This document shows positions 1-7,295 of a DNA stretch of 10,320 nt, one piece after another. The stretch comes from CAINVV01 sp964506325 (lineage in GTDB: Bacteria; Bacteroidota; Bacteroidia; Bacteroidales; Prolixibacteraceae): assembly GCA_964506325.1 (NCBI GenBank), contig CAZDLO010000117.1, positions 1-10,320 on the forward strand. The letters are read 5' to 3'. A program made the position numbers and the translations under genes. Under the pieces are notes generated by a model that was not told the origin of the DNA, did not search any database, and saw nothing but the letters and a program-made list of their open reading frames with translations. Within the stretch, counting starts at the first letter, position 1; each line of letters opens with the position of its first letter.

Positions 1-29
1 AAAAAAAGGGAAGACCTTTCGATCTTCCC
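1..29 (-). terminator. Intrinsic terminator of the ribonucleotide reductase gene
   Basis: Read on the minus strand, arm GGGAAGATC and arm GGTCTTCCC form a 9-bp stem (one U-G pair) closed by a GAAA tetraloop, followed directly by seven U residues. The hairpin occupies 8-29 and the U tract 1-7. It begins about 30 nt after the nrdJ stop codon. A GC-rich stem base, a GNRA loop and an unbroken U run make this a textbook rho-independent terminator. It suggests that nrdJ ends its transcript here. Confidence 0.9.
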
Positions 30-61
30 CCAGAGGGATTTATCTAGAATTATGAAAACTC

Positions 62-2608
62 TCAACCACATTTGGAGGAGCCGCAATCCTTGCAGATAAG
101 GCATCCTTCCTGGTATACTACATTGTCTGAACCACAGCCCTCGCACTTGGCATCTTCGGCGTTAGTCCCGTTCGGTATGAATTTCTTAAGGGCCCTTGCA
201 ACACCGTTTTTCCAGGTATTGATGGATTCGACGTCAAACTGCAGGCTGGTAATCAGTTCCACAATTTTCTGAATTGGCATGCTGTGCCTCAGTACGCTCG
301 AAATCAGTTTGGCATAGTTCCAGAAGATCGGATTGAATTTGAAAGACAATCCTTCGATGGTGGTTTTGTAGCCCCTGTTGTTGCAATACTGGAAGTCGTA
401 GCGTGAAACGCCGTTTTCATCCCTGTTTTTGATGATCCAGCCACCGGTAACAGAACGTGGCAGAAGAATTCCGTCCTCGTCATCGGCAAGACCGGTGAAT
501 ATTTCATAGGGCCTCCCATCAATCAAGCCGATAAAGGCAATCCATTTCTCCTTGTTGTTCTGGAATCTAACGATGTCAGCCTCAAGAACCTCGGGACGTT
601 TGGTAGGGAATACACCCTCTTTCTTTTTGTCTTTGGTTGAGATCAGAACGCCGGACCTGGATCCTTCACGGTAGACAGTAACACCTTTGCAACCGTTTTC
701 CCATGCTGAGAAGAACAGTTTTCCAACCAGTTCCTCGGTGGCATCCTCGGGCAGGTTGATAGTCACAGAGATGGAGTGGTCGACCCATTTTTGAATCTGG
801 CCCTGCATCTTCACTTTGGCCATCCAGTCGATGTCGTTGGAGGTAGCCTTAGCATAGGGAGATTTGCTGACAAGCTCATCTATCTCATCGTTGGAGTATT
901 TCTTGTTGGTTTTGTACCCGTTGATTTCCATCCAGAGTTTGAACTTGTGGTGGAAAATAAGGTATTCTTCCCATGAATCACCCATCTCATCCACAAAGTC
1001 GATACGGGCTTCCTTGTCGTTGGGATTTACCTTTCTTCTGCGTTTGTAGACCGGCATAAAGACCGGTTCGATCCCTGAAGTCGTCTGGGTCATCAGGCTG
1101 GTCGTCCCGGTGGGTGCGATGGTGAGCAGGGCGATGTTCCTGCGGCCAAATTTGGTCATCTCTTCGTAAAGATCCGGATCGGCCAGTGCAATGCGTTTGA
1201 TGTAAGGATTGGTTAACTCTTTTTTGCTGTCATAGATCGGGAATGCACCACGTTCCTTGGCCAGCATTACTGAACCGCGGTAAGCCTCCAGGGCAACAAT
1301 TTTGTGAACCTCGACTGAGAAGTCGGTGGCATTCTCTGAACCGTATTGGAGGCCCAGTGCGGCAAGCATGTCGCCTTCGGCTGTGATGCCGATGCCTGTG
1401 CGTCGTCCGTTGATAGCCTTTTCCTTGATTTTGCCCCAAAGGTTCAGTTCGACCTCCTTGATCTCATCCAATTCGGGATCTGCCACAATTTTGTCGTAGA
1501 TGGCATCAATTTTCTCCAGTTCGAGATCGATGATATCGTCCATGATCCGTTGTGAAAGCCTTACATGAGAGCGGAACAGCGGAAAATTGAATTTCGCATG
1601 CTCTGTGAACGGTTGGTCGACATAGGAATAGAGGTTGATGGCGATCAGGCGGCAGCTGTCGTAGGGGCAAAGCGGGATTTCTCCGCATGGGTTGGTGGAA
1701 ACGGTGCCATATCCAAGGTCGGCATAGCAGTCGGGGACAGACTCCCTGATGACGGTATCCCAGAACAGGATGCCCGGTTCAGCAGATTTCCATGCATTGA
1801 AAACAATCTTCTGCCACAGTTTGGCAGCATCCGTATCCCTGGTATAGACAGGTTCGTTGCTGTCTATCGGGTATTTCTGGTGGTATATGGCATTGTTGCG
1901 GACGGCTTTCATGAATTCGTCATCAATTTTGACGGAAACATTGGCTCCGGTTACTTTGCCTTCATCCATTTTAGCATCAATAAATTGCTCTGAATCAGGA
2001 TGTTTTATGGAAACGGAAAGCATCAGGGCACCCCGTCTTCCATCCTGAGCGACTTCCCTGGTGGAGTTGGAATAACGCTCCATGAACGGAACGATACCGG
2101 TTGAGGTAAGTGCTGAGTTCTTGACGGGTGATCCTTTCGGACGGATGTGGGAAAGGTCGTGGCCTACGCCGCCGCGTCTTTTCATCAGCTGCACCTGTTC
2201 CTGGTCGACCATCATGATTCCGCCATAGGAGTCGGCGCCATTTCCGACGACGAAGCAGTTGGACAGGGAACCTGTCTGAAAATCATTGCCGATACCGGTC
2301 ATCGGCCCGCCCTGCGGAACGATGTACTTAAACCTTTCGAAAAGTTCAAAAAGCTCTTTCTCAGCAAGCGGATTCGGATATTTTTTTTCGATCCTGGCAA
2401 TCTCAGAAGCCAGCCGGTGATGCAGGTCATCGGGTGTGCGTTCAAACAGGTTGCCATACGAATCTTTCAGTGCATACTTATTAACCCATACTCTTGCAGC
2501 CAACTCATCCCCCTGAAAATATTTCAGGGATGCTTCAAATGCCTCCTCATTTGAATAGGTATTAAGTTGGGCGCTTTTTTTCATAGAGGTAACTTCATTT
2601 AGTTCCAT
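62..2608 (-). CDS. nrdJ: Adenosylcobalamin-dependent (class II) ribonucleotide reductase
   Basis: This 848-residue cytoplasmic enzyme reduces ribonucleotides to deoxyribonucleotides, using a thiyl radical made with adenosylcobalamin and therefore no oxygen. The active-site loop NPCGE is at 306-310, with the thiyl cysteine at C308 and the partner residues N306 and E310. The redox pair is C118 (in SLSNCFVV) and C319, which sits 11 residues after the thiyl cysteine as in Thermotoga NrdJ. A TSCPD-type region lies at roughly 700-815. The C-terminus (822-847) carries a CxxC...CxxC zinc-ribbon-like cluster and a last CGSSKCG, the expected shuttle cysteines that re-reduce the active site. Length is normal for the family. 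The start is M1 at 2608; M9 at 2584 is possible, and neither has a clear Shine-Dalgarno. No B12-riboswitch signature was recognised upstream. The gene appears complete and is probably transcribed alone from the 281-nt spacer. Confidence 0.95.
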   Translation of the reverse strand: MELNEVTSMKKSAQLNTYSNEEAFEASLKYFQGDELAARVWVNKYALKDSYGNLFERTPDDLHHRLASEIARIEKKYPNPLAEKELFELFERFKYIVPQGGPMTGIGNDFQTGSLSNCFVVGNGADSYGGIMMVDQEQVQLMKRRGGVGHDLSHIRPKGSPVKNSALTSTGIVPFMERYSNSTREVAQDGRRGALMLSVSIKHPDSEQFIDAKMDEGKVTGANVSVKIDDEFMKAVRNNAIYHQKYPIDSNEPVYTRDTDAAKLWQKIVFNAWKSAEPGILFWDTVIRESVPDCYADLGYGTVSTNPCGEIPLCPYDSCRLIAINLYSYVDQPFTEHAKFNFPLFRSHVRLSQRIMDDIIDLELEKIDAIYDKIVADPELDEIKEVELNLWGKIKEKAINGRRTGIGITAEGDMLAALGLQYGSENATDFSVEVHKIVALEAYRGSVMLAKERGAFPIYDSKKELTNPYIKRIALADPDLYEEMTKFGRRNIALLTIAPTGTTSLMTQTTSGIEPVFMPVYKRRRKVNPNDKEARIDFVDEMGDSWEEYLIFHHKFKLWMEINGYKTNKKYSNDEIDELVSKSPYAKATSNDIDWMAKVKMQGQIQKWVDHSISVTINLPEDATEELVGKLFFSAWENGCKGVTVYREGSRSGVLISTKDKKKEGVFPTKRPEVLEADIVRFQNNKEKWIAFIGLIDGRPYEIFTGLADDEDGILLPRSVTGGWIIKNRDENGVSRYDFQYCNNRGYKTTIEGLSFKFNPIFWNYAKLISSVLRHSMPIQKIVELITSLQFDVESINTWKNGVARALKKFIPNGTNAEDAKCEGCGSDNVVYQEGCLICKDCGSSKCG

Positions 2609-2646
2609 AGTTTAAGTTTTCTTCAATTCTTTTACTGATTAAAAAT

Positions 2647-2676
2647 CAATGGTATTTTGGGTTAGACAACACCAAT
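2647..2676 (-). promoter_or_regulatory. Candidate Bacteroidota-type promoter for nrdJ
   Basis: On the minus strand, TACCATTG (2654-2647) matches the Bacteroidota -7 consensus TAnnTTTG at all but one specified position. An ATTG (2676-2673) lies 18 nt upstream where the -33 TTTG box belongs. Transcription would start near 2640 and leave a leader of about 30 nt before the nrdJ ATG. Both boxes are imperfect, so this is a best candidate only. Confidence 0.35.
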
Positions 2677-2763
2677 GTAGGGATCGATTTTTCAGAAGTA
2701 AATATAGATATAAAGTCATTTTTTCGGATAGCATTTTTCCGGCCACGATAAAAAAGTTATCAA

Positions 2764-2817
2764 CCTGACCATGTTAATATGAACATAATCAGGAACATAA
2801 AATTTTAATTATCCTGA
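2764..2817 (-). repeat. Cluster of short inverted and direct repeats between waaA and nrdJ
   Basis: CCTGA (2764-2768), TCAGGA (2789-2794) and TCCTGA (2812-2817) alternate, so the middle copy could pair with either neighbour. In the same stretch GAACATAA occurs twice (2781-2788 and 2793-2800), and ATGTT/AACAT flank a 16-nt near-palindrome at 2771-2786. The region is strongly AT-rich and lies over 150 nt upstream of nrdJ. It could be an operator, a waaA 3'-end structure, or chance. No U-rich tail marks it as a standard terminator. Confidence 0.3.
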
Positions 2818-2854
2818 AAAGTTTACAGAAAAAATTTTTTTGGGAATTTTTGTG

Positions 2855-2871
2855 TCAGAAAAAATTTCTGA
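2855..2871 (-). terminator. Weak AT-rich hairpin after waaA
   Basis: TCAGAAA and TTTCTGA form a perfect 7-bp inverted repeat with a 3-nt loop, about 20 nt downstream of the waaA stop. The stem is AT-rich and is not followed by a clean U run on the minus strand. It may help end the rnhA-waaA transcript, but it is far weaker than the hairpins after nrdJ and the adaptor gene. Confidence 0.25.
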
Positions 2872-2889
2872 ATCCTGCACTGAAAAAAC

Positions 2890-4128
2890 TTACTTTTCGA
2901 AAAAATAGCGTACAATTTTTTCAGATGCTCCGCGGTTACTTTCAACGTATTGAGAAGCAAAAAGGCTCTCGTTTTTCAACCTTTCACCATCGCCAAGATA
3001 GCTCTCGAACAAATCGTTCAATTCATCGTAATTTGAAACCGAATGTGCCGCACCGAGTTGAATCATCTCGACGGCTTCGTGAAATTTGTGATAGCCCGGA
3101 CCGAATACGACCGGCATTCCATAGACGGCCGGTTCCAGGATACTGTGGATGCCCGTCGTAAATCCGCCACCAATGAAGGCAATTTTGGCGTAGCGGTAGG
3201 CGGATACAAGGTAACCATAACCGTCGATGACCAGGACGCGTGCATTTTCCAGTTCGCCGGCGGATGATTCGGCGGAATACAACAGGTATGGCACCTGCAG
3301 TGCTTTTGTTATCCTGTCGATGGAACCCTGGCTGACCTCATGGGGAGCGATGACAAATTTGACAGGATGCTTGCATTCGTTGACGAACCTGAGAAAAAGG
3401 GCTTCATCTTCGGGCCAGGTACTTCCTGCGGCAATAATTTTTTCTCCCATGCAGAATTTCTCCAGTTTGGGAAGTTCGGCCGCGGCAAGTGCGATCTGGG
3501 CCACACGGTCGAGGCGGGTATCTCCGCTGACAGAAACATTGTCGAAGCCAAAGTGATGGAGAATTTCGCAAGAGCTTTGGTTCTGAACGAAAATATGGGT
3601 GTATGCCTTCAGCGCTTTCCTGAACCATTTTCCCCATGGGCGGAAGAAAAACTGGGATGGCCGGAAGAGTGCCGAAAAGATATAGGTGGGGATTTCCCTT
3701 TTTTTGAGTTCCGTGAGGAAGTTGAACCAGAATTCGTATTTGACAAAAAACACCTTATCCGGATTGACAATATCAAGAAATTCTGAGGCATTGCCGGGAG
3801 TGTCGAGGGGCAGGTAGTAAACATAGTCTGCAAGAGGATAATCTTTCTTCAGTTCATACCCGGAAGGTGAATAGAAGGTAAGCATGATTTTGTAGTCCGG
3901 GAAATCTTTCTTGACGCCTTCCATGACCGGCCTTGCCTGTTCAAATTCTCCCAGTGAGGAGACGTGAAACCATAGCAGCGGCTCACCGGTAACCAGTTCT
4001 TTTTGAATTCTCTCAAAAAGATTCCTTCTTCCGGCCAGCCATTTTTTGGCCTTGGGGTTTCTGCAGGAGACCACCCAGATCAAAAACCCGTAGAATCGAA
4101 TGCCTGTATTGTATAGAAAATGCATCAT
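2890..4128 (-). CDS. waaA: 3-deoxy-D-manno-octulosonic acid (Kdo) transferase
   Basis: WaaA (KdtA) transfers Kdo from CMP-Kdo to the lipid IVA precursor on the inner face of the cytoplasmic membrane, the step that joins core sugar to lipid A. The 412-residue protein has two Rossmann-like halves of the GT-B glycosyltransferase fold. A hydrophobic N-terminal stretch (about 4-21) would anchor it to the membrane. HVSSLGEFEQARP (55-67) contains the expected catalytic base E61. VKYEFW (129-134) corresponds to the second conserved glutamate region (E132). SGDTRLDRV (201-209), GSTWPEDE (235-242), APHE (261-264) and GGGFTTGIHSILEPA (320-334) are family motifs of the donor-binding half. Two ATG codons are adjacent at 4128 and 4125; a GAGG precedes the first by 4 nt and the second by 7 nt, so the second may be the true start. 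It follows rnhA by 16 nt and is probably co-transcribed. Whether it adds one or two Kdo units cannot be read from the sequence. Confidence 0.95.
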   Translation of the reverse strand: MMHFLYNTGIRFYGFLIWVVSCRNPKAKKWLAGRRNLFERIQKELVTGEPLLWFHVSSLGEFEQARPVMEGVKKDFPDYKIMLTFYSPSGYELKKDYPLADYVYYLPLDTPGNASEFLDIVNPDKVFFVKYEFWFNFLTELKKREIPTYIFSALFRPSQFFFRPWGKWFRKALKAYTHIFVQNQSSCEILHHFGFDNVSVSGDTRLDRVAQIALAAAELPKLEKFCMGEKIIAAGSTWPEDEALFLRFVNECKHPVKFVIAPHEVSQGSIDRITKALQVPYLLYSAESSAGELENARVLVIDGYGYLVSAYRYAKIAFIGGGFTTGIHSILEPAVYGMPVVFGPGYHKFHEAVEMIQLGAAHSVSNYDELNDLFESYLGDGERLKNESLFASQYVESNRGASEKIVRYFFEK

Positions 4129-4144
4129 CTTACCTCAACTTTAC

Positions 4145-4594
4145 CTAAACCTGTTTTTCCGGATGGAATCCTTCGTCTTCCAGCAGGACCGAACCATTGG
4201 CGGCGGCCACTGCCAGCTGGTCGCATTTCTCGTTTCCCGGGATATCGGCATGGCCTTTTACCCAGACGAACTTCACGTTGTGAAGTTTATATAAATCGTA
4301 AAAGCGCATCCACAGGTCACTGTTTTTTTTCCCCTTGAACCTGATCCTGATCCAGTTCATCAGCCAGCCTTTTTCGACCGCATCGGCCACATACCTGGAA
4401 TCCGTAAAGACTGTGACATCCGACTTGTTGTGCTTCAGCGCTTCCAGTCCGGCAATTACTGCCATCAGTTCCATCCTGTTGTTGGTGGTCAGCCGGTATC
4501 CTGCCGATAACTCCCTGCGGAAATGTCCGTAAAGCAGCAGGGTGCCGTAGCCCCCGGGTCCGGGATTACCCAATGAGGAACCATCCGTATACAT
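4145..4594 (-). CDS. rnhA: Ribonuclease HI
   Basis: RNase HI cuts the RNA strand of RNA-DNA hybrids (R-loops, primers) with two metal ions in the cytoplasm. The 149-residue protein has the full catalytic set: D4 (YTDGS), E42 (NNRMEL), D65 (FTDSRYV), H115 (KGHAD) and D125, matching E. coli D10, E48, D70, H124 and D134. The stretch WLMNWIRIRFKGKKN (77-91) fits the basic substrate-handling region of the bacterial enzyme. The first in-frame ATG leaves only three residues before the catalytic aspartate, so beta-strand 1 is unusually short. Two in-frame ATA codons directly precede the ATG and would restore the usual isoleucine-rich strand, but the frame closes at a stop (4619-4621) without another ATG, GTG or TTG. 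A GGA lies 6 nt upstream of the ATG. It is the first gene of a probable rnhA-waaA pair. Confidence 0.95.
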   Translation of the reverse strand: MYTDGSSLGNPGPGGYGTLLLYGHFRRELSAGYRLTTNNRMELMAVIAGLEALKHNKSDVTVFTDSRYVADAVEKGWLMNWIRIRFKGKKNSDLWMRFYDLYKLHNVKFVWVKGHADIPGNEKCDQLAVAAANGSVLLEDEGFHPEKQV

Positions 4595-4628
4595 TATTAT
4601 TCCAGGGAATGGTTCCTTTCACATGATC

Positions 4629-4662
4629 TGGTAACTGTATTTAAATTTTTACACAGAGAATT
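4629..4662. repeat. CACAGAG-type intergenic repeat, copy 1
   Basis: This 34-nt stretch aligns with 7205-7237 at about 29 of 34 positions, including an identical 14-mer, TTACACAGAGAATT, at its right end (4649-4662). It lies 35 nt upstream of the rnhA ATG, in the leader or promoter region. Both copies have the same orientation in the window. The identity is seen directly; its role is unknown. Confidence 0.65.
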
Positions 4663-4737
4663 AATTACTCCTTATAGATCCTTAAACAGGATTCAATATT
4701 GTCGCTCTTATATAATTTACCAGAGAGAAAAAGGGAG

Positions 4738-4780
4738 TTACACAGAGAGAAAAATCGCAGGCGATTTTCCAACTCAGTGT
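4738..4780. repeat. Long imperfect hairpin containing a third CACAGAG motif
   Basis: TTACACAGAGA recurs at 4738-4748 and forms the outer arm of a hairpin. ACACAGAG (4740-4747) pairs with CTCAGTGT (4773-4780) with one A-A mismatch. Across a small internal loop, AAAATCGC (4751-4758) pairs perfectly with GCGATTTT (4761-4768). The total is about 15 pairs. On the minus strand the inner stem is followed by five U residues, so it could also act as a weak terminator for the peptidase gene, about 115 nt past its stop. Degenerate units resembling ACTCAGTGTTTC continue to about 4805. The rest of the 298-nt spacer (4595-4892) is AT-rich with no supported gene. Confidence 0.55.
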
Positions 4781-4892
4781 TTCACCTGGGTTATTCACTA
4801 AGTTATATATTTAAACAGACTTTAAATTTAGAAATTAATTATAGAATGACCACGTTTGACCTAAAGCGTAACAATAGTACAAAAATCCAGGA

Positions 4893-7034
4893 TTATTGTA
4901 CGATTGTCATCTCATCGACAAGGTGTTTTGCGCCTGCGAACTTATCGATGGTCCACAGGACAAAGCGGATATCCACGTTGATGCATTTCTGCAGGTCGGC
5001 CTCGTAGGCGATGTCACAGCTCATGGCTTCCCAGTTACCGTCAAACGCGATTCCGATGAGTTCGCCGCCGGCGTTTATTACGGGGCTGCCCGAATTGCCG
5101 CCTGTGATGTCATTGTTGGAGGTGAAACAGGTATGAAGTGTTCCGTCCTTATCGGCGTACCTGCCATAGTTCCCGGCATGGTACATATCTACCAGCTGTT
5201 GAGGGAAGTCAAAATCCGGGTCACCGGCGACACCTTTTTCGGCATATCCCTTCAGTGTGGTGAAATAGTTGTACTGAACACCATCCCTCGGGTTGTAATC
5301 TCCCACGGTGCCGTAAGTCAGGCGCATAGTGGAGTTGGCATCGGGGTAGAGGACTTTGTCCTTGTTCATTTCATTCAGTCCGGCGACAAAAAGTTTACGT
5401 GCCTCTTCAAGCCCGGTGGTCGATTTGCGAACATCGGCGCCAATAGTCCTCATCATTTCAACGACCGACTGCATGGCCTGGAACAACGGATCCTTGTCGA
5501 GGACCTTCCTGGAAGGATTTTTCAGAAAAGCTTCCAGCTTTTGCCTGTCGGGGAAAATGCTCTTCTTAAAGAGGTTAGCAGTATAATCTCTCCCCTGTTT
5601 TTTACCGGTCGCCCTGAGAAAAGATGGCTGGTATTTTTCCACCACATTTTCCGCGTACATCTTGGTCAGCACGGCTGTAATCTCCTGATCTGTGGCAGCA
5701 TCATAATCTTTGTAAAAACCCTCCAGAGTCGTCTTAAACCGGTCTGCGGCCGCCTTTATCTTTACTTTATCGGTTCCTTTCAGCTCGGTGAACAGCTCAG
5801 TGGCACCGGAAGTGAAGCGGAAGATTTCCGGTCCGCCGAAGAGGGCTTCGCGGATGTATTCTGAGGCAATTTTTTCGTCGACCGACTGGTATGCTTTTTC
5901 GATGGTGCCCAGGACATTTCCGTATTTGGCCTTCCTGGCTGCATCGGCATTGATCCAGGTTGTAAAATCTTTTTCTACCGCCAATTTTTTGGCGATAACG
6001 TTGAGGTCAGTCAGGCCTTTGTTCTGGCCGATCGAATATTTGTAATAATTGGAGCTACCGGCAAATTTGGAAGCGTACTGGATGCGGTTTTTTTCACCTT
6101 TGGACATATAGTCAAAAATGATGTCCAGTTTAGCTGCACGGGCCTTGATCCGGATATTGTTGACGATCTCCATGGTATTTTTCAGTCCGAAAGAGGTGAG
6201 GTACCTGTTGGTTCTGCCGGGATAGCCCAATACCATGGTGTAATCGTTCATCTGGACTCCTTTCAGGGAGACAGGCAGGTGATGCCTGGGATGGTAGGGG
6301 ACGTTTTCCCTGGCATAATCAGCAGGTTTACCGTCGGGTGAGCAGTAGATCCTGAACATGGAGAAGTCGCCGGTGTGCCTGGGCCACATCCAGTTGTCTG
6401 TTTCGCCGCCGAATTTCCCGATAGACTGCGGTGGAGTGCCAACCAGCCGGATGTCCCTGAAGGTTTCAGAGACAAAGAGGAAATAGGTATTGGATTCGAA
6501 GAGTGTCCTGACGCGGACTTCGTATTTGGTGTCGCCACGGGCTTCCTTTTCGATTTCCGCCATTGCTTTTGAGATTTTTTCCTGGCGGGAAGTGACGGAC
6601 ATGGTATCTGAGACACCTTGCAGAACCCTGTCGGTGACATCTTCCATCCTGATAAGGAAGGTGACGCTTTTTCCCGGATTGGGAAGTTCCTGGTCGCGGG
6701 TTTTGGCCCAGAACCCGTTTTTAAGGTAGTCGTGTTCCACCGAACTGTGCTGCTGGATTTCGCCAAACCCGCAGTGGTGGTTGGTGAGCAGGAGTCCGTC
6801 GGCGGAAACTACCTCCGCGGTACAGGATCCATGGTCGAGTGCGACGACTGCATCTTTCAGGCTTGAGTTGTTGATGCTGTAAATCTGCTCAGCGCTCAGT
6901 TTCAGGCCCAGTGAATGCATCTTATCGATGTTGAGTTTTCCAACGAGGGAAGGGAGCCACATTCCTTCATCGCCCCTGGTTTGAACGGAGAGGCACAGAA
7001 TGAAAGCAAACAAGCCAAAAATAATTTTTCTCAT
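4893..7034 (-). CDS. S46 family dipeptidyl-peptidase, DPP7-type, secreted
   Basis: S46 peptidases are trypsin-fold serine enzymes that release dipeptides from the N-termini of peptides in the periplasm of Bacteroidota. The 713-residue protein matches the family's usual length of about 710-720. A signal peptide covers about residues 1-21 (basic MRK, then a hydrophobic core), and the mature chain would begin at or near DEGMW, the typical family N-terminus. The catalytic triad is visible: H87 in TNHHCG, D223 in PRHTGDF and S648 in GGNSGSPV. A mostly helical region between D223 and S648 is expected to cap the active site. Position 666, 18 residues after the serine, is Gly (AFDGNWEA). In Porphyromonas this site is Gly in DPP7 (hydrophobic P1) and Arg in DPP11 (Asp/Glu P1), so a DPP7-like preference is inferred. 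No C-terminal secretion-sorting domain is seen. The AT-rich leader has no Shine-Dalgarno and no clear promoter box was found. Confidence 0.93.
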   Translation of the reverse strand: MRKIIFGLFAFILCLSVQTRGDEGMWLPSLVGKLNIDKMHSLGLKLSAEQIYSINNSSLKDAVVALDHGSCTAEVVSADGLLLTNHHCGFGEIQQHSSVEHDYLKNGFWAKTRDQELPNPGKSVTFLIRMEDVTDRVLQGVSDTMSVTSRQEKISKAMAEIEKEARGDTKYEVRVRTLFESNTYFLFVSETFRDIRLVGTPPQSIGKFGGETDNWMWPRHTGDFSMFRIYCSPDGKPADYARENVPYHPRHHLPVSLKGVQMNDYTMVLGYPGRTNRYLTSFGLKNTMEIVNNIRIKARAAKLDIIFDYMSKGEKNRIQYASKFAGSSNYYKYSIGQNKGLTDLNVIAKKLAVEKDFTTWINADAARKAKYGNVLGTIEKAYQSVDEKIASEYIREALFGGPEIFRFTSGATELFTELKGTDKVKIKAAADRFKTTLEGFYKDYDAATDQEITAVLTKMYAENVVEKYQPSFLRATGKKQGRDYTANLFKKSIFPDRQKLEAFLKNPSRKVLDKDPLFQAMQSVVEMMRTIGADVRKSTTGLEEARKLFVAGLNEMNKDKVLYPDANSTMRLTYGTVGDYNPRDGVQYNYFTTLKGYAEKGVAGDPDFDFPQQLVDMYHAGNYGRYADKDGTLHTCFTSNNDITGGNSGSPVINAGGELIGIAFDGNWEAMSCDIAYEADLQKCINVDIRFVLWTIDKFAGAKHLVDEMTIVQ

Positions 7035-7154
7035 TTATAATTTTTAAAATGGAAGATCCTGGATCGAAGTCCGGAAATGCCGGTTCTGTATTAAATGAAA
7101 CCTGGGGTCTATGTGTCTTTGCGGACAATATTTTTCTGCCCGAAGGCATTAAGT

Positions 7155-7175
7155 AAACAGGCTATTGACCTGTTT
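7155..7175. other. Hairpin in the kbl-peptidase spacer
   Basis: AAACAGG (7155-7161) and CCTGTTT (7169-7175) form a perfect 7-bp stem with a 7-nt loop. It lies 121 nt past the kbl stop and 121 nt before the peptidase ATG. Only three U residues follow on the minus strand, so it could be a weak kbl terminator or a leader structure of the peptidase mRNA. Confidence 0.3.
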
Positions 7176-7204
7176 TAAAATGAAGCGGTAAAATTAATTT
7201 TATT

Positions 7205-7237
7205 TGGATACTGTTTAAAATTATTACACAGAGAATT
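7205..7237. repeat. CACAGAG-type intergenic repeat, copy 2
   Basis: This is the partner of 4629-4662, with the shared 14-mer TTACACAGAGAATT at 7224-7237 and a similar TGG..ACTGT..TTAAA stretch before it. The last bases overlap a small palindrome, GAGAA-TTG-TTCTC (7231-7243). It lies about 60 nt after the kbl stop and 170 nt before the peptidase ATG. The rest of this 261-nt spacer shows no supported gene. Confidence 0.65.
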
Positions 7238-7295
7238 GTTCTCATTAAACCGAAACATGGAGGAGGCATAAAAATTCTGCTTTTGTCCCTATTCG

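Noticed and set aside
302..315. Unusual cysteine content near the NrdJ active site (NPCGEIPLC)
   Set aside because: The extra cysteine at residue 314 is probably ordinary variation in Bacteroidota-type NrdJ, and the three mechanistic cysteines are at their expected places. The coordinates given are protein residues 302-315, not bases.
2609..2889. Possible B12 riboswitch or NrdR box upstream of nrdJ
   Set aside because: The region is too AT-rich and lacks recognisable B12-box or paired ACAC/GTGT NrdR half-sites at the right spacing.
2850..3161. A 103-codon plus-strand frame at the 3' end of waaA
   Set aside because: It begins in AT-rich hairpin sequence and is otherwise antisense to waaA, with low-complexity basic translation.
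4699..5007. A 102-codon plus-strand frame across the rnhA-peptidase spacer
   Set aside because: It translates the CACAGAG repeat and hairpin and then the antisense of the peptidase 3' end. It shows no domain and is not supported as a gene.
4896..5864. A 322-codon open frame on the plus strand inside the peptidase gene
   Set aside because: It is exactly antisense to a clear S46 peptidase with an intact catalytic triad, has no recognisable domain, and its length is explained by codon bias of the real gene.
7266..7274. GGAGGAGG-like Shine-Dalgarno on the plus strand
   Set aside because: No start codon follows at useful spacing. The overlapping ATG frame stops after four codons, and the site lies just past the kbl stop.
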